A stretch of 64,000 nucleotides of DNA, taken from positions 62,001-126,000 of the forward strand of contig JAFEAE010000023.1 in NCBI GenBank assembly GCA_018266575.1, given 5' to 3'. Below the pieces are notes generated by a model, which was given only the letters and a program-made list of their open reading frames with translations, was not told where the DNA came from and did no database searches. The stretch comes from Bacteroidota bacterium. Its GTDB lineage: Bacteria; Bacteroidota; Bacteroidia; Chitinophagales; Chitinophagaceae. The first letter of the stretch is position 1. Each line of letters starts with the position of its first letter. Positions 18,675 to 26,527 of this stretch are shown in pieces. The position numbers and the translations under genes were made by a program.

Positions 18675-18763
18675 AGCTTTGTAATTTGTTTAGTGTTTTT
18701 TAATTGGTTAATCTTTAGCCCATTTTTTATGATCCCAACTATAGTACTACTATGAAACATTTC

Positions 18764-18808
18764 TTGCGTCGCACTCTTGTGCAATTGAAATTCTATTGAG
18801 CGCTTTAT
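18764..18808. repeat. Middle inverted-repeat arm (partner 19105-19150)
   Basis: TTGCGTCGCACTCTTGT (18764-18780) is perfectly complementary to ACAAGAGTGCGACGCAA at 19134-19150, and the similarity continues inwards imperfectly through ATTCTATTGAGCGCTT. The arm is about 45 bp and encloses the central palindrome. Confidence 0.85.
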
Positions 18809-18881
18809 TATCGGCAAATTCATGAGAATCTAAGTATGAGCTATGAACTATGAATTATAGATGTTTTGCAAAATAAAAAAC

Positions 18882-18921
18882 CCTGAAGCTTTTATCAGTT
18901 TTAGATAAAAAAACTTCAGGG
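18882..18921 (-). terminator. Minus-strand intrinsic terminator without an obvious gene
   Basis: On the minus strand CCCTGAAG and CTTCAGGG, extended by TTTTTATC/GATAAAAG, form a strong hairpin followed by a TTTTTTATTTT tail. The nearest upstream minus-strand gene ends at 19285 and has its own terminator at 19186-19242. This second one would therefore end a transcript arising inside the intervening palindrome. Confidence 0.75.
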
Positions 18922-18944
18922 CCTGCTGTAGCTCAGAACTCAGG

Positions 18945-19104
18945 TTCTCAGACGAGTCTCCGCTTTGGGGATTTGCATTATCATGGATTAATGCGGGACT
19001 CGTCGCTAATTCATAAGCGATTTTCAAAAAGTATTTAGTTTACGGCGAGTCCCGCGTAAGTTTCATAATCATGTAAGTTCATGCTGCGGAGACTCGCCTG
19101 AGAA
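18945..19104. repeat. Central 160-bp imperfect palindrome
   Basis: TTCTCAGACGAGTCTCCGC (18945-18963) pairs with GCGGAGACTCGCCTGAGAA (19086-19104) with one mismatch. Inside, GCGGGACTCGTC (18993-19004) pairs with GGCGAGTCCCGC (19044-19055). The whole stretch can fold on itself on either strand. No protein is evident; it may be a mobile miniature element or a structured RNA. Confidence 0.8.
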
Positions 19105-19185
19105 GCTGAAGCGCTCAGTAGAATTATATCTGTACAAGAGTGCGACGCAACGATGCTCAACCGGAGTTACTGATGCTCGTACCAA

Positions 19186-19242
19186 AATAAAAAACCTGGA
19201 AAATTTTTACTTCTCTTTCAAGATAAAAAATTTTCAAGGTTA
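19186..19242 (-). terminator. Terminator of the sugar isomerase-like gene
   Basis: On the minus strand AACCTTGAAAATTTTTTATC pairs with a downstream AAAAATTTTCCAGGTT and is followed by TTTTTTATTTT. It lies about 45 bp after the stop of the gene at 19285-20172. Its layout closely resembles the hairpin at 18882-18921. Confidence 0.75.
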
Positions 19243-19284
19243 CAGTTCAATCAGAACTCATACTTCATAGTTCATAGCTCATAC

Positions 19285-20172
19285 TTATTTCAGTTTCGCT
19301 ACCTGCTCTTCAAAATATTTTTTTGTATTGATCACATCAGGAACGCTGTTGTACCAGTTGCTTTCCTGCTCTATCGATAACATTCCGCTGAAACCGGCGT
19401 CTTTTAATGCCTGGAAAATTGCAGGAAAATCGTTGATGCCTTTTCCTACAACTGTATCTGCCGCATCTGTTTTATTGAACTCTTTGATATCTTTTAAATG
19501 CACGCCGTAAATATGTCCGGCTAACTTTTTTATGCAATCAACCGGGTTCAATCCGTTGCGTGACCAATGCCCAACATCTGCGCATGACCCGATATTCGGA
19601 TGGCCTTGTATTGCTGCAAGCACAGAATCCGGCGACCAATACATATTTGGTTTTGGATGATCGTGAATGGCAATTTTAATTCCATAAACTCCTGCAAGGC
19701 TGTCGACCTGGTTCCATTCATCTTTTTTTGGTTCTGCAGTAATATAGCTCAGGCCAAATTCCTTTGCGAGGTCAAAGTATTTTTTCCACTCTTCTATGGA
19801 AGAAGGAGTGATAACACCCATCGCTACAATCTGAATACCTTTTGATTGCAATAACTGTTTTATTTTTGCTTTTTCAGAATCATCCATCTTAATTCCGAAT
19901 TCGCCTTTCATGTCTCCGCCCAATTTTTGTCCGGGAAATGCTTCTATGAATTTTACACCTGCGCTATCTACTTTATCAAGAGCAGTAACAAAAGGAAAAT
20001 AATGAAAGGTCCACATTTGTACACCAAGCTTCCAGTTCCTGGTAACATCGTTTGTGGCAGAGGTTGAATCTTTAGCAGCAGAAGTATCTGCCTGCTGTGG
20101 TTGATTATTACATTGTGTAAAAAAAACAACGATCAATAAAAGAAATGAAAAAGAAGAAACAATTTTTTTCAT
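19285..20172 (-). CDS. Sugar phosphate isomerase/epimerase-like lipoprotein
   Basis: The 295-residue protein has an N-terminal hydrophobic stretch ending in Cys21 (FFTQC), a possible lipoprotein site, then a low-complexity linker. The rest is an AP-endonuclease-2-type TIM barrel of the sugar isomerase/epimerase group: KLGVQMWTFHYFPF, KFIEAFPGQKLGG, IAIHDHPKP, GSCADVGHWSRNG, IYGVHLKDI and MLSIEQE, whose His, Asp and Glu residues usually bind a divalent metal. Family members isomerise sugars or inositols. A periplasmic, membrane-anchored location is inferred from the signal. It is monocistronic as far as can be seen. Confidence 0.85.
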   Translation of the reverse strand: MKKIVSSFSFLLLIVVFFTQCNNQPQQADTSAAKDSTSATNDVTRNWKLGVQMWTFHYFPFVTALDKVDSAGVKFIEAFPGQKLGGDMKGEFGIKMDDSEKAKIKQLLQSKGIQIVAMGVITPSSIEEWKKYFDLAKEFGLSYITAEPKKDEWNQVDSLAGVYGIKIAIHDHPKPNMYWSPDSVLAAIQGHPNIGSCADVGHWSRNGLNPVDCIKKLAGHIYGVHLKDIKEFNKTDAADTVVGKGINDFPAIFQALKDAGFSGMLSIEQESNWYNSVPDVINTKKYFEEQVAKLK

Positions 20173-20274
20173 ACTGCAAATTTGTTTGATGAGAAGAATG
20201 AATAAGCAGGAAAGTTAAGAATTATTTATACAAGTCAGAGCCGGTGATGCTAACTTAACTTTAGCGATTAGTGA

Positions 20275-20282
20275 TACATTTG
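20275..20282 (+). promoter_or_regulatory. Bacteroidota -7 element TACATTTG close to a start codon
   Basis: TACATTTG is a full match to the Bacteroidota TAnnTTTG element. It ends only 4 bases before ATG 20287, so transcription would begin at or next to the start codon, implying a leaderless or nearly leaderless mRNA. No clear -33 TTG is seen. Confidence 0.5.
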
Positions 20283-20286
20283 TAAT

Positions 20287-21576
20287 ATGAAAGATTTTTT
20301 GCTGACCATTCTGTTGATTTTTATTTTCTCCAACACAGCATCTGCGCAACCACGAAAGGAAGACATTTATTCAGATTTTGTTTTATATCAAAAAAGAAGT
20401 TTGCTGGAAAAAGATTTGCGGGAACGATTGATCGGCAAAACATTTTCACTTCCACTCGATAGCAATACAGAATATAAATATGAAACTGCCTGCGATGCCA
20501 TCTCACAATTTCTTTTTGCAAATGATGCCGTAAAAAAAGGGTTCAACAAATTATTTTCCGGTTATGATGCGCTTGAATACGATACGCGGAAAGCTTTGAT
20601 GGAAGCCGTTTACGCTGTGTATCCCAAAGAATATATGACACAAGTGCAGGATGTGGAAGAAAAAGAAACCGATCCGTTATTGTTTTCAATGGCTGTTGTT
20701 TATCTTTTCCGTAACGACACTTCGTCTGACTACGGGAACTATCTTAAAATAAGAATGGGTGAAAAATTTACGGGCTACGATACTATTCCCCTGTTGCATG
20801 AACTCCACCAGTTCTTGAGTTTTCATTCTTCATTAATAAGAAAAAAAACACCTGATATTCAATCACTGTTCAGGTACCAGAAAAAAACTGCACAGAAAAT
20901 CGTGTATTCCTTTCAGCGCTGGAACCGTGATTATCCCGGGCTGGCGATTATTCAAAATACAGACGGAAGTTTTGTGAAAGATGCAAATGGAAGGTTATTG
21001 GTATTCGAGCAACTGGCACGTTCCGGCTCCGATCTTCCCTATTTCATTCGCAACGGAAGCACTCCGCAAGGTGTTTATAGCATTACAGGTACAAGTATTT
21101 CCCATAATAATTTTATCGGCCCTACGCCCAACATTCAACTGATAACCCCGTTTGAAAACAAGTGGGAGAAATATTTTCGTGATCAATGGAATTATTCGCA
21201 CGACTCCTTGCATTTATATCGCGAACTGTTGCCGGAGAATTGGAGAAGATATGAACCGATGATGGAAGCGTGGAATGCAGGAAAGATCGGGCGTACAGAA
21301 ATTATTGCGCATGGTTCAACCCTGGATCCTGAATATTTTAAAGACAAACCATTTTATCCGCTTACCCCAACAGAAGGATGTTTGTGTGCAAAAGAAATCT
21401 GGAATGTTACCAGTGGAAGATTGGATGTCAGCGAGCAATATAATTTGATCAGTGCGTTTCTTTCCACGCCGGGAAGCAAAGGATATTTATACGTGATCAA
21501 TTTGGATAACCAGCAAAAGGCAGTAACACGTGAAGAAGTGGAAGCATTGGTGAGAAAATTCGAGAGCGGCCGATGA
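20287..21576 (+). CDS. Secreted protein, possibly L,D-transpeptidase-like
   Basis: The 429-residue protein has a signal peptide (about 1-20, ending TASAQ). I cannot place it in a named family with confidence. The C-terminal third contains His342 (IIAHGSTLDPEYF) and, 22 residues later, TPTEGCLCAKE with Cys365. This is reminiscent of the H...(S/T)xGCxx active site of YkuD-type L,D-transpeptidases that cross-link peptidoglycan. Upstream, QGVYSITGTSISHNNFIGPTP also recalls the strand before that site. If correct it is a periplasmic cell-wall enzyme; otherwise it is an uncharacterised exported protein. A -7 element lies immediately before the ATG. Confidence 0.6.
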   Translation: MKDFLLTILLIFIFSNTASAQPRKEDIYSDFVLYQKRSLLEKDLRERLIGKTFSLPLDSNTEYKYETACDAISQFLFANDAVKKGFNKLFSGYDALEYDTRKALMEAVYAVYPKEYMTQVQDVEEKETDPLLFSMAVVYLFRNDTSSDYGNYLKIRMGEKFTGYDTIPLLHELHQFLSFHSSLIRKKTPDIQSLFRYQKKTAQKIVYSFQRWNRDYPGLAIIQNTDGSFVKDANGRLLVFEQLARSGSDLPYFIRNGSTPQGVYSITGTSISHNNFIGPTPNIQLITPFENKWEKYFRDQWNYSHDSLHLYRELLPENWRRYEPMMEAWNAGKIGRTEIIAHGSTLDPEYFKDKPFYPLTPTEGCLCAKEIWNVTSGRLDVSEQYNLISAFLSTPGSKGYLYVINLDNQQKAVTREEVEALVRKFESGR

Positions 21577-21583
21577 GGTAACT

Positions 21584-21865
21584 TTTTACCACATAGACAT
21601 GTAAGGCACAATAGGGAAACATAAAAGCATATCTATCTTAATTCGTTGAAAGAGTTATTTAAAATTATCCCTTAGGGATGATATATCGGTAGTTGAGCTA
21701 ACAACATCCGTTAAGAAATGCCGTAGGCATGAAATGAGAGAAATAAAATCTTCCGTGCTGATGGCACTTTTTTTACCCTTATTTTTCTACCGATATGTTG
21801 CCTCTATGAGGCATTTATATTTAATCATGCAAAAACTATGTTGCTATTGTACCTATGTGGTAAAA
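21584..21865. repeat. Inverted-repeat element with a chain of short hairpins
   Basis: TTTTACCACATAG (21584-21596) and CTATGTGGTAAAA (21853-21865) are perfect 13-nt terminal inverted repeats. ATATCGGTAG (21683-21692) and CTACCGATAT (21787-21796) form an inner pair. Between them lie small palindromes, ATCCCTTAGGGAT, ATGCCGTAGGCAT, GTGCTGATGGCAC and TGCCTCTATGAGGCA. No reading frame of note is present. It fills the space between two convergent genes and looks like a non-coding repeat element. Confidence 0.75.
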
Positions 21866-23710
21866 TCATTTTCCATGAAAAGGGTCTGCATAAAAATCGA
21901 GCAATACTGCTAATTCATAACGTTTGATATTTCTCTCCGGATTGAAATTCAGCAAATGCAGAGTGCCTCTCCAAAAACGTTCATCAAAAAAGGAACCTCC
22001 TGTAGCCAATCCTAAATGTCCTGATATATTTCTTAATTGAAAAACTCCCGCATTCAAAATAATATGCATCGCATTCCGGATAGTGAGTAAATTATTATTC
22101 AGATTTTTTTTCTTGTACGAAGGATCATACATTTTTATTCCATCTTCAAATTCTGCGACGGTAATCGTACTGTCAGGATAAAAAAATGTTTTGTTCTCCC
22201 ATCCTTCCGGTTTGCCAAACCCTTTTAAGATGCCTGTGGCGCCAATGCGCTGAATAGCCTGCCAGTAAAGGCTTTCAGGTTGCACATCAACGAAAGGCAT
22301 GATATAACATTTCTTCCGCAACAATTCATCCTGCACTGTGCGTACATCAACCTGGCGTGGTTGCTTATTATTCTTTACAGCTATTGCGGCAAGGATTCCT
22401 GCAGCTTGTCCGGTGAGTAAAACAACAGGTTGCAAACGTGTCGCTCCATTCACAATATTGGAAACGGAAATCCCTTTTTCGCAAACGATCAATCCATCTG
22501 TTTTTTCAGGGATCAATGTACCAAGCGGAATATTAAATGAAGGGATCCTTGGAAAATCAATGTGCGGCGTATTAGGGTTTTGGCTGTGATGATGATCTAC
22601 AGGATAATCTCCTACGGCAATGCCTGTACGAAAAAAATTTTCGGGGGTGTTATAGGGATCAAGAATATGATTGATATTAAAACGCACAACTCCGTGCATT
22701 CTTCTTCCTTCACGGTTATAAGGAATGGTTGCAAGCCCATTATCCAATTCATCATCAGCCAAACCTAAATTCTTATAGCCAAGTGTTGTTTGAATGAAAT
22801 AAATAAACCCAAGCGTATGTTGTTTTGCCGAATCGTATTTTTTAATCCGAACAGTTTCGTTGTCTTCGATCACGTTCATGTAAAAATCATTGCCGTGTGC
22901 CGGCCAGTTGATCATGTATTTATTGTTCGGGAGCCTACCATAATCCAACATCATCTTTGCATCGGCATTGTATGGTTTTTCTTTACAAGGAGCAGAAGTG
23001 CAACAGCAATAATAATCTGTTTCATTGTAGCCTGCGGGTTTGGGAATCGTTTTATCGCTTCCGGCTCCGTAATCTTTCAATACGGCAGCCCATGTAATAT
23101 CCTGGATGATATTCGTTTTTTCAGGCGCAATATTTTCTTTTGAATATTCCCGGGATTCAGTGCCTATGTCGTAAGCAACACCTGCATTGGCAAATACATC
23201 CCCGAGCTCTGTAGCATCAATTGTTATTTTCGCTTTAACAATAATTTTGCTTCCGTCTTTCTTTTTAAAAACGGCACCTGTTATTTTATTATTCTCTTTC
23301 AATGTTTTTTCAAAACTACATCTATACATTACTGTTAGGCTTTTTTCTTTTTTAACCCATGCTTTAAAAATACTATCCGCTACATGCGGTTCAAAACAAG
23401 TTTCGCTCACCCATCCTGATGCAAGGTTATTTGTTCCATAATGTTTGTACAATGCCTGCCTGAATTCTTCCCAAATCCCGCTATGCAAAAGCACATTGCC
23501 GTCTGTGCAACTTACACCTGCTGCAGTAAGCATGCCACCGAGCATATTCGTCGGCTCTGCAATAATTGTTTTCACGCCTTCACGTGCAGCGCTGATGCCT
23601 GCAGCAGTTCCGCCCGTTCCGCCACCAACAACCAATACATCTGTTGTAATAACCTGTTGTGCAAAAGCAGGCGAAGCAATCAGCAAAAAATAAAACAGGA
23701 ATAATTTCAT
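21866..23710 (-). CDS. Secreted FAD-dependent oxidoreductase
   Basis: The 614-residue protein has a signal peptide (about 1-17, ending AFAQ) and then the FAD-binding Rossmann motif VVGGGTGGTAAGISAAREG followed by the LGGMLTAAGVS segment typical of the FAD_oxidored group. A second conserved region, TLIPEKTDGLIVCEKGIS and TGQAAGILAAIAV, closes the flavin fold. The C-terminal 150 residues are less clear and may recognise substrate. Relatives occur in Bacteroidota polysaccharide or sugar-derivative metabolism, but the substrate here is unknown. Export of a flavoprotein suggests periplasmic action, possibly by a folded-protein route, though no twin-arginine motif is seen. Confidence 0.83.
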   Translation of the reverse strand: MKLFLFYFLLIASPAFAQQVITTDVLVVGGGTGGTAAGISAAREGVKTIIAEPTNMLGGMLTAAGVSCTDGNVLLHSGIWEEFRQALYKHYGTNNLASGWVSETCFEPHVADSIFKAWVKKEKSLTVMYRCSFEKTLKENNKITGAVFKKKDGSKIIVKAKITIDATELGDVFANAGVAYDIGTESREYSKENIAPEKTNIIQDITWAAVLKDYGAGSDKTIPKPAGYNETDYYCCCTSAPCKEKPYNADAKMMLDYGRLPNNKYMINWPAHGNDFYMNVIEDNETVRIKKYDSAKQHTLGFIYFIQTTLGYKNLGLADDELDNGLATIPYNREGRRMHGVVRFNINHILDPYNTPENFFRTGIAVGDYPVDHHHSQNPNTPHIDFPRIPSFNIPLGTLIPEKTDGLIVCEKGISVSNIVNGATRLQPVVLLTGQAAGILAAIAVKNNKQPRQVDVRTVQDELLRKKCYIMPFVDVQPESLYWQAIQRIGATGILKGFGKPEGWENKTFFYPDSTITVAEFEDGIKMYDPSYKKKNLNNNLLTIRNAMHIILNAGVFQLRNISGHLGLATGGSFFDERFWRGTLHLLNFNPERNIKRYELAVLLDFYADPFHGK

Positions 23711-23747
23711 CAGTTGATTTTTATTTCAAAATAAAAATATCGACAAA

Positions 23748-23780
23748 ATAATAATGCCCCGCTTGTGCAGGGCATTATTT
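23748..23780 (-). terminator. Terminator after ssb
   Basis: AATAATGCCC and GGGCATTATT form a stem with A/T tracts on both sides. It follows the ssb stop on the minus strand and precedes the FAD oxidoreductase gene, separating the two transcripts. Confidence 0.8.
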
Positions 23781-23800
23781 TGCTGGCGAAAGCACAGAAG

Positions 23801-24238
23801 TTAAAACGGCAAGTCGTCAACCGGCTCGGTGATATCACTTGCAGAAGGGATATTACTGGTTTGTGCTGCAGGTTGATAAGAAGCTTGAGGTTCAGCAGGA
23901 GCACCCTGGTAGTCGCCACCAGTACGGCTTCCGAGTAATTGAACGCTTACAACACGCAAGGTCAGGGACACGCCTGTGGTACCATCATTTTTTGGATACG
24001 TGCGTACTTCAGGAGTCCCTTCCGCATAAACCTGCGTCCCTTTTTTTAAATAAGGGGCAATGCCCGTGCGGTCTGTCCAGTAAGCGCATTCTACCCAAAT
24101 GGTTTTGTCTTTCTGATTTCCCTGTGCATCACGGAATTTTTCTGTGTGTGCCACATTGAAATTGATGACATTTTTCCCGTTCACTGTGTTTGTAACGCAA
24201 TCTTTTCCAAGGTTGCCGATTACCTGTAACTTGATCAT
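23801..24238 (-). CDS. ssb: Single-stranded DNA-binding protein
   Basis: The 145-residue protein has the SSB OB-fold (MIKLQVIGNLGKDC, VINFNVAHTEKF, TIWVECAYW, KKGTQVYAEGTPEVRTY, and LTLRVVSVQLLG), a flexible Gln/Pro/Ala-rich linker and the acidic tail ending DDLPF that recruits replication and repair partners. It coats single-stranded DNA during replication and repair. The short length and single OB-fold indicate a homotetramer as in other bacteria. A plasmid or phage paralogue is possible, but no mobile genes are adjacent. Confidence 0.95.
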   Translation of the reverse strand: MIKLQVIGNLGKDCVTNTVNGKNVINFNVAHTEKFRDAQGNQKDKTIWVECAYWTDRTGIAPYLKKGTQVYAEGTPEVRTYPKNDGTTGVSLTLRVVSVQLLGSRTGGDYQGAPAEPQASYQPAAQTSNIPSASDITEPVDDLPF

Positions 24239-24463
24239 ACTTTAAAATTTAGCTTCGTACTTAAAATTGTTTGAACTGGCAATTTAAGGTATTTGGTATT
24301 GTTAGCCCGATAACACTTTACGGTAGTTTTCTACAAACTACGCACTTATTAAACAATTCATTACGAAGTTTGTTCTATCCGAAGGCATCCTGATAAATCG
24401 GCTTCCGGTTGTTAATTTATGAAGCGGTCTATGGCCGGCTTTCCCAAAGCATTCGGAATTTCG

Positions 24464-24471
24464 TAAATTTG
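24464..24471 (+). promoter_or_regulatory. Candidate -7 element of mnmA
   Basis: TAAATTTG matches the Bacteroidota TAnnTTTG consensus, 21 bp before the mnmA ATG. A clear TTG at the expected -33 position is not seen, so the call rests on the -7 box and position. Confidence 0.45.
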
Positions 24472-24492
24472 CAGCTTGTAATTTTTTGAACA

Positions 24493-25605
24493 ATGAGCAG
24501 AAAAGGAAAAGTTTTGGTAGCGATGAGCGGCGGTATTGACAGTACCGTTACTGCGCTCATGCTTCACGACGAAGGTTATGAAGTGGTTGGTATCACGATG
24601 AAAACATGGGATTATGCAAGTGCCGGTTCTTCCAAAAAAGAAACCGGTTGCTGCAACCTCGATAGTTTTAATGACGCCCGAATGGCGGCAGTGCAACATG
24701 GCTTCCCGCATTTTGTATTGGATATACGCGAAGAGTTCGGCGATTTTGTGATCGATAATTTTGTGGATGAATATCTTGCCGGAAGGACTCCTAACCCCTG
24801 CGTAATGTGCAACACGCATATTAAATGGCGAGCCTTATTGAAACGGGCTGATGCATTGAATTGTGACTATATCGCAACCGGTCATTATGGAAATATCCAT
24901 CAGCATGAAAATAGAAGATACTATATCAGCAAAGGAATTGATGATACAAAAGACCAAAGCTATGTGCTGTGGGGTTTGCAGCAGGACTTGCTGAGCAGAA
25001 CACTTTTGCCTTTAGGTAAATATCGCAAGACCCAAATACGCCAGATGGCTAACGATTATGGATACCCGGAATTGGCAAAGAAAAGCGAGAGCTACGAAAT
25101 TTGTTTTGTTCCGGATAATGATTACCGCGGTTTTTTAAAAAGAAAAGTAGATGGGCTTGAAGAAAAAGTAAACGGAGGAAATTTTATAGATAAGAATGGA
25201 AACATTTTAGGGGCACATAAAGGTTATCCTTTTTATACGATTGGTCAGCGCAAAGGGCTTGATATTACTTTCGGGAAACCGGTTTATGTTACGGGAATTG
25301 ACCCGGATACAAATACCGTTGTTCTGGGAGATGAATCTGATCTCGAACAAAGTGAAATGGTTGTGACCAAGCTAAACCTGATGAAATACGATACCATTAC
25401 CCCCGGCATGGAGGCAGTTACCAAGATCAGGTATAAAGACAAAGGCAGCCTTAGCAACCTCTATCCGGTTAACAATACCATAAGTGTGCGTTTCTACGAA
25501 AATGCCAAAAGCATTGCCCCCGGGCAAAGTGCAGTGTTCTATGAAGGTGACGATGTTATTGGCGGCGGCATTATTCAACGAAAATCAATTCTTCCAAATA
25601 GCTGA
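24493..25605 (+). CDS. mnmA: tRNA-specific 2-thiouridylase
   Basis: The 370-residue protein has the PP-loop VAMSGGIDSTVTALML, the first catalytic pair region PNPCVMCNTHIKW (Cys103, Cys106), and the second Cys204 in SYEICFVPDNDYRGFL. GQRKGLDI and the C-terminal beta-barrel are also present. It activates U34 of Lys, Glu and Gln tRNAs with ATP and inserts sulfur to give 2-thiouridine. Length is usual. The gene is divergent from ssb with a 254-bp spacer and is followed by a strong terminator, so it is probably monocistronic. Confidence 0.96.
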   Translation: MSRKGKVLVAMSGGIDSTVTALMLHDEGYEVVGITMKTWDYASAGSSKKETGCCNLDSFNDARMAAVQHGFPHFVLDIREEFGDFVIDNFVDEYLAGRTPNPCVMCNTHIKWRALLKRADALNCDYIATGHYGNIHQHENRRYYISKGIDDTKDQSYVLWGLQQDLLSRTLLPLGKYRKTQIRQMANDYGYPELAKKSESYEICFVPDNDYRGFLKRKVDGLEEKVNGGNFIDKNGNILGAHKGYPFYTIGQRKGLDITFGKPVYVTGIDPDTNTVVLGDESDLEQSEMVVTKLNLMKYDTITPGMEAVTKIRYKDKGSLSNLYPVNNTISVRFYENAKSIAPGQSAVFYEGDDVIGGGIIQRKSILPNS

Positions 25606-25660
25606 TTAATAAACACATTATATTTTTTCAGCAATAAAAAAGCTCGTTTTTACGTTACCC

Positions 25661-25695
25661 AACCGGGAAGTTTCAAGGCTTCCCGGTTTTTTATT
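25661..25695 (+). terminator. Terminator after mnmA
   Basis: AACCGGGAAG and CTTCCCGGTT enclose an 8-base loop and are followed by TTTTTATTTT. It sits 56 bp after the mnmA stop. Confidence 0.92.
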
Positions 25696-25764
25696 TTGTA
25701 TGATAAACAAGATGTTACTATTGAATAAAAGAACCCTTATCCATGTTTTAACTAACTGTAGTAC

Positions 25765-26514
25765 ATGAAAAAGTTTTATTTATTTTTTTCGATTGTTTTT
25801 ATTGGTGTAGTGATAATGTCCGGTTGTAAAAAGACAGCAAATTTTCAAACAGAATCCCTTACTGATTATTTGCAATTGCAATCCGGTAAATATATTACTT
25901 ACAGAATGGATTCCACCCTTTTTGTAAATTTTGGCACACAGGACACCGTTATCAGCTATCTCGCAAAAGATATGGTTGATACAACTATTACAGATAACCT
26001 TAACAGGCCGAGTTGGAGAGTGATCCGTTATATCAATGATACGGCTGCTTCAGGAGATTGGCTTTCCAATGAAACGTATATGGTCACGCCTACAAAGCAG
26101 GATGTGGAAGTCGTAGAAAATAATATGCGTTATATAAAACTTGTTGCGCCAATTACAGATGGGTATAGCTGGCCAGGCAACTCATATATTGATGCCACAT
26201 CAGATACATTTAATGTGGTAACTTATTTGCAAGGCTGGAATTATACCTATGATAGTGTTGGTATGCCGTTTACAACATTGTGGGGAACTGTCCCGAATTC
26301 AGTCACAGTGCAACAGAGAAATGAAGTGATCGGCGATCCTACAAACCCGAGTATTTACAGCGAAATAAATTATAGCGAAGAAGTGTATGGAAAAGGCATC
26401 GGGCTTATCTATAAAAATTTCTTCCATGCAGAATTTCAACCACCAAATGGCGGAACTTCCGTTGGGTCATGGTCGGGTTATGGAATTAGGTTGAATATGG
26501 TTGACCATAATTAA
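25765..26514 (+). CDS. Uncharacterised lipoprotein
   Basis: The 249-residue protein has a lipoprotein signal with lipobox MSGC (Cys21) followed by KK. The mature part is rich in beta-type sequence with Asp/Thr/Tyr (for example YLQLQSGKYITYRMDST and YGKGIGLIYKNFFHAEFQ), a pattern common in Bacteroidota outer-membrane lipoproteins without assigned function. Nothing nearby hints at its role; it faces the rsmB-like gene with only 13 bp between stops. Confidence 0.75.
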   Translation: MKKFYLFFSIVFIGVVIMSGCKKTANFQTESLTDYLQLQSGKYITYRMDSTLFVNFGTQDTVISYLAKDMVDTTITDNLNRPSWRVIRYINDTAASGDWLSNETYMVTPTKQDVEVVENNMRYIKLVAPITDGYSWPGNSYIDATSDTFNVVTYLQGWNYTYDSVGMPFTTLWGTVPNSVTVQQRNEVIGDPTNPSIYSEINYSEEVYGKGIGLIYKNFFHAEFQPPNGGTSVGSWSGYGIRLNMVDHN

Positions 26515-26527
26515 AATCCCTCTTTAA

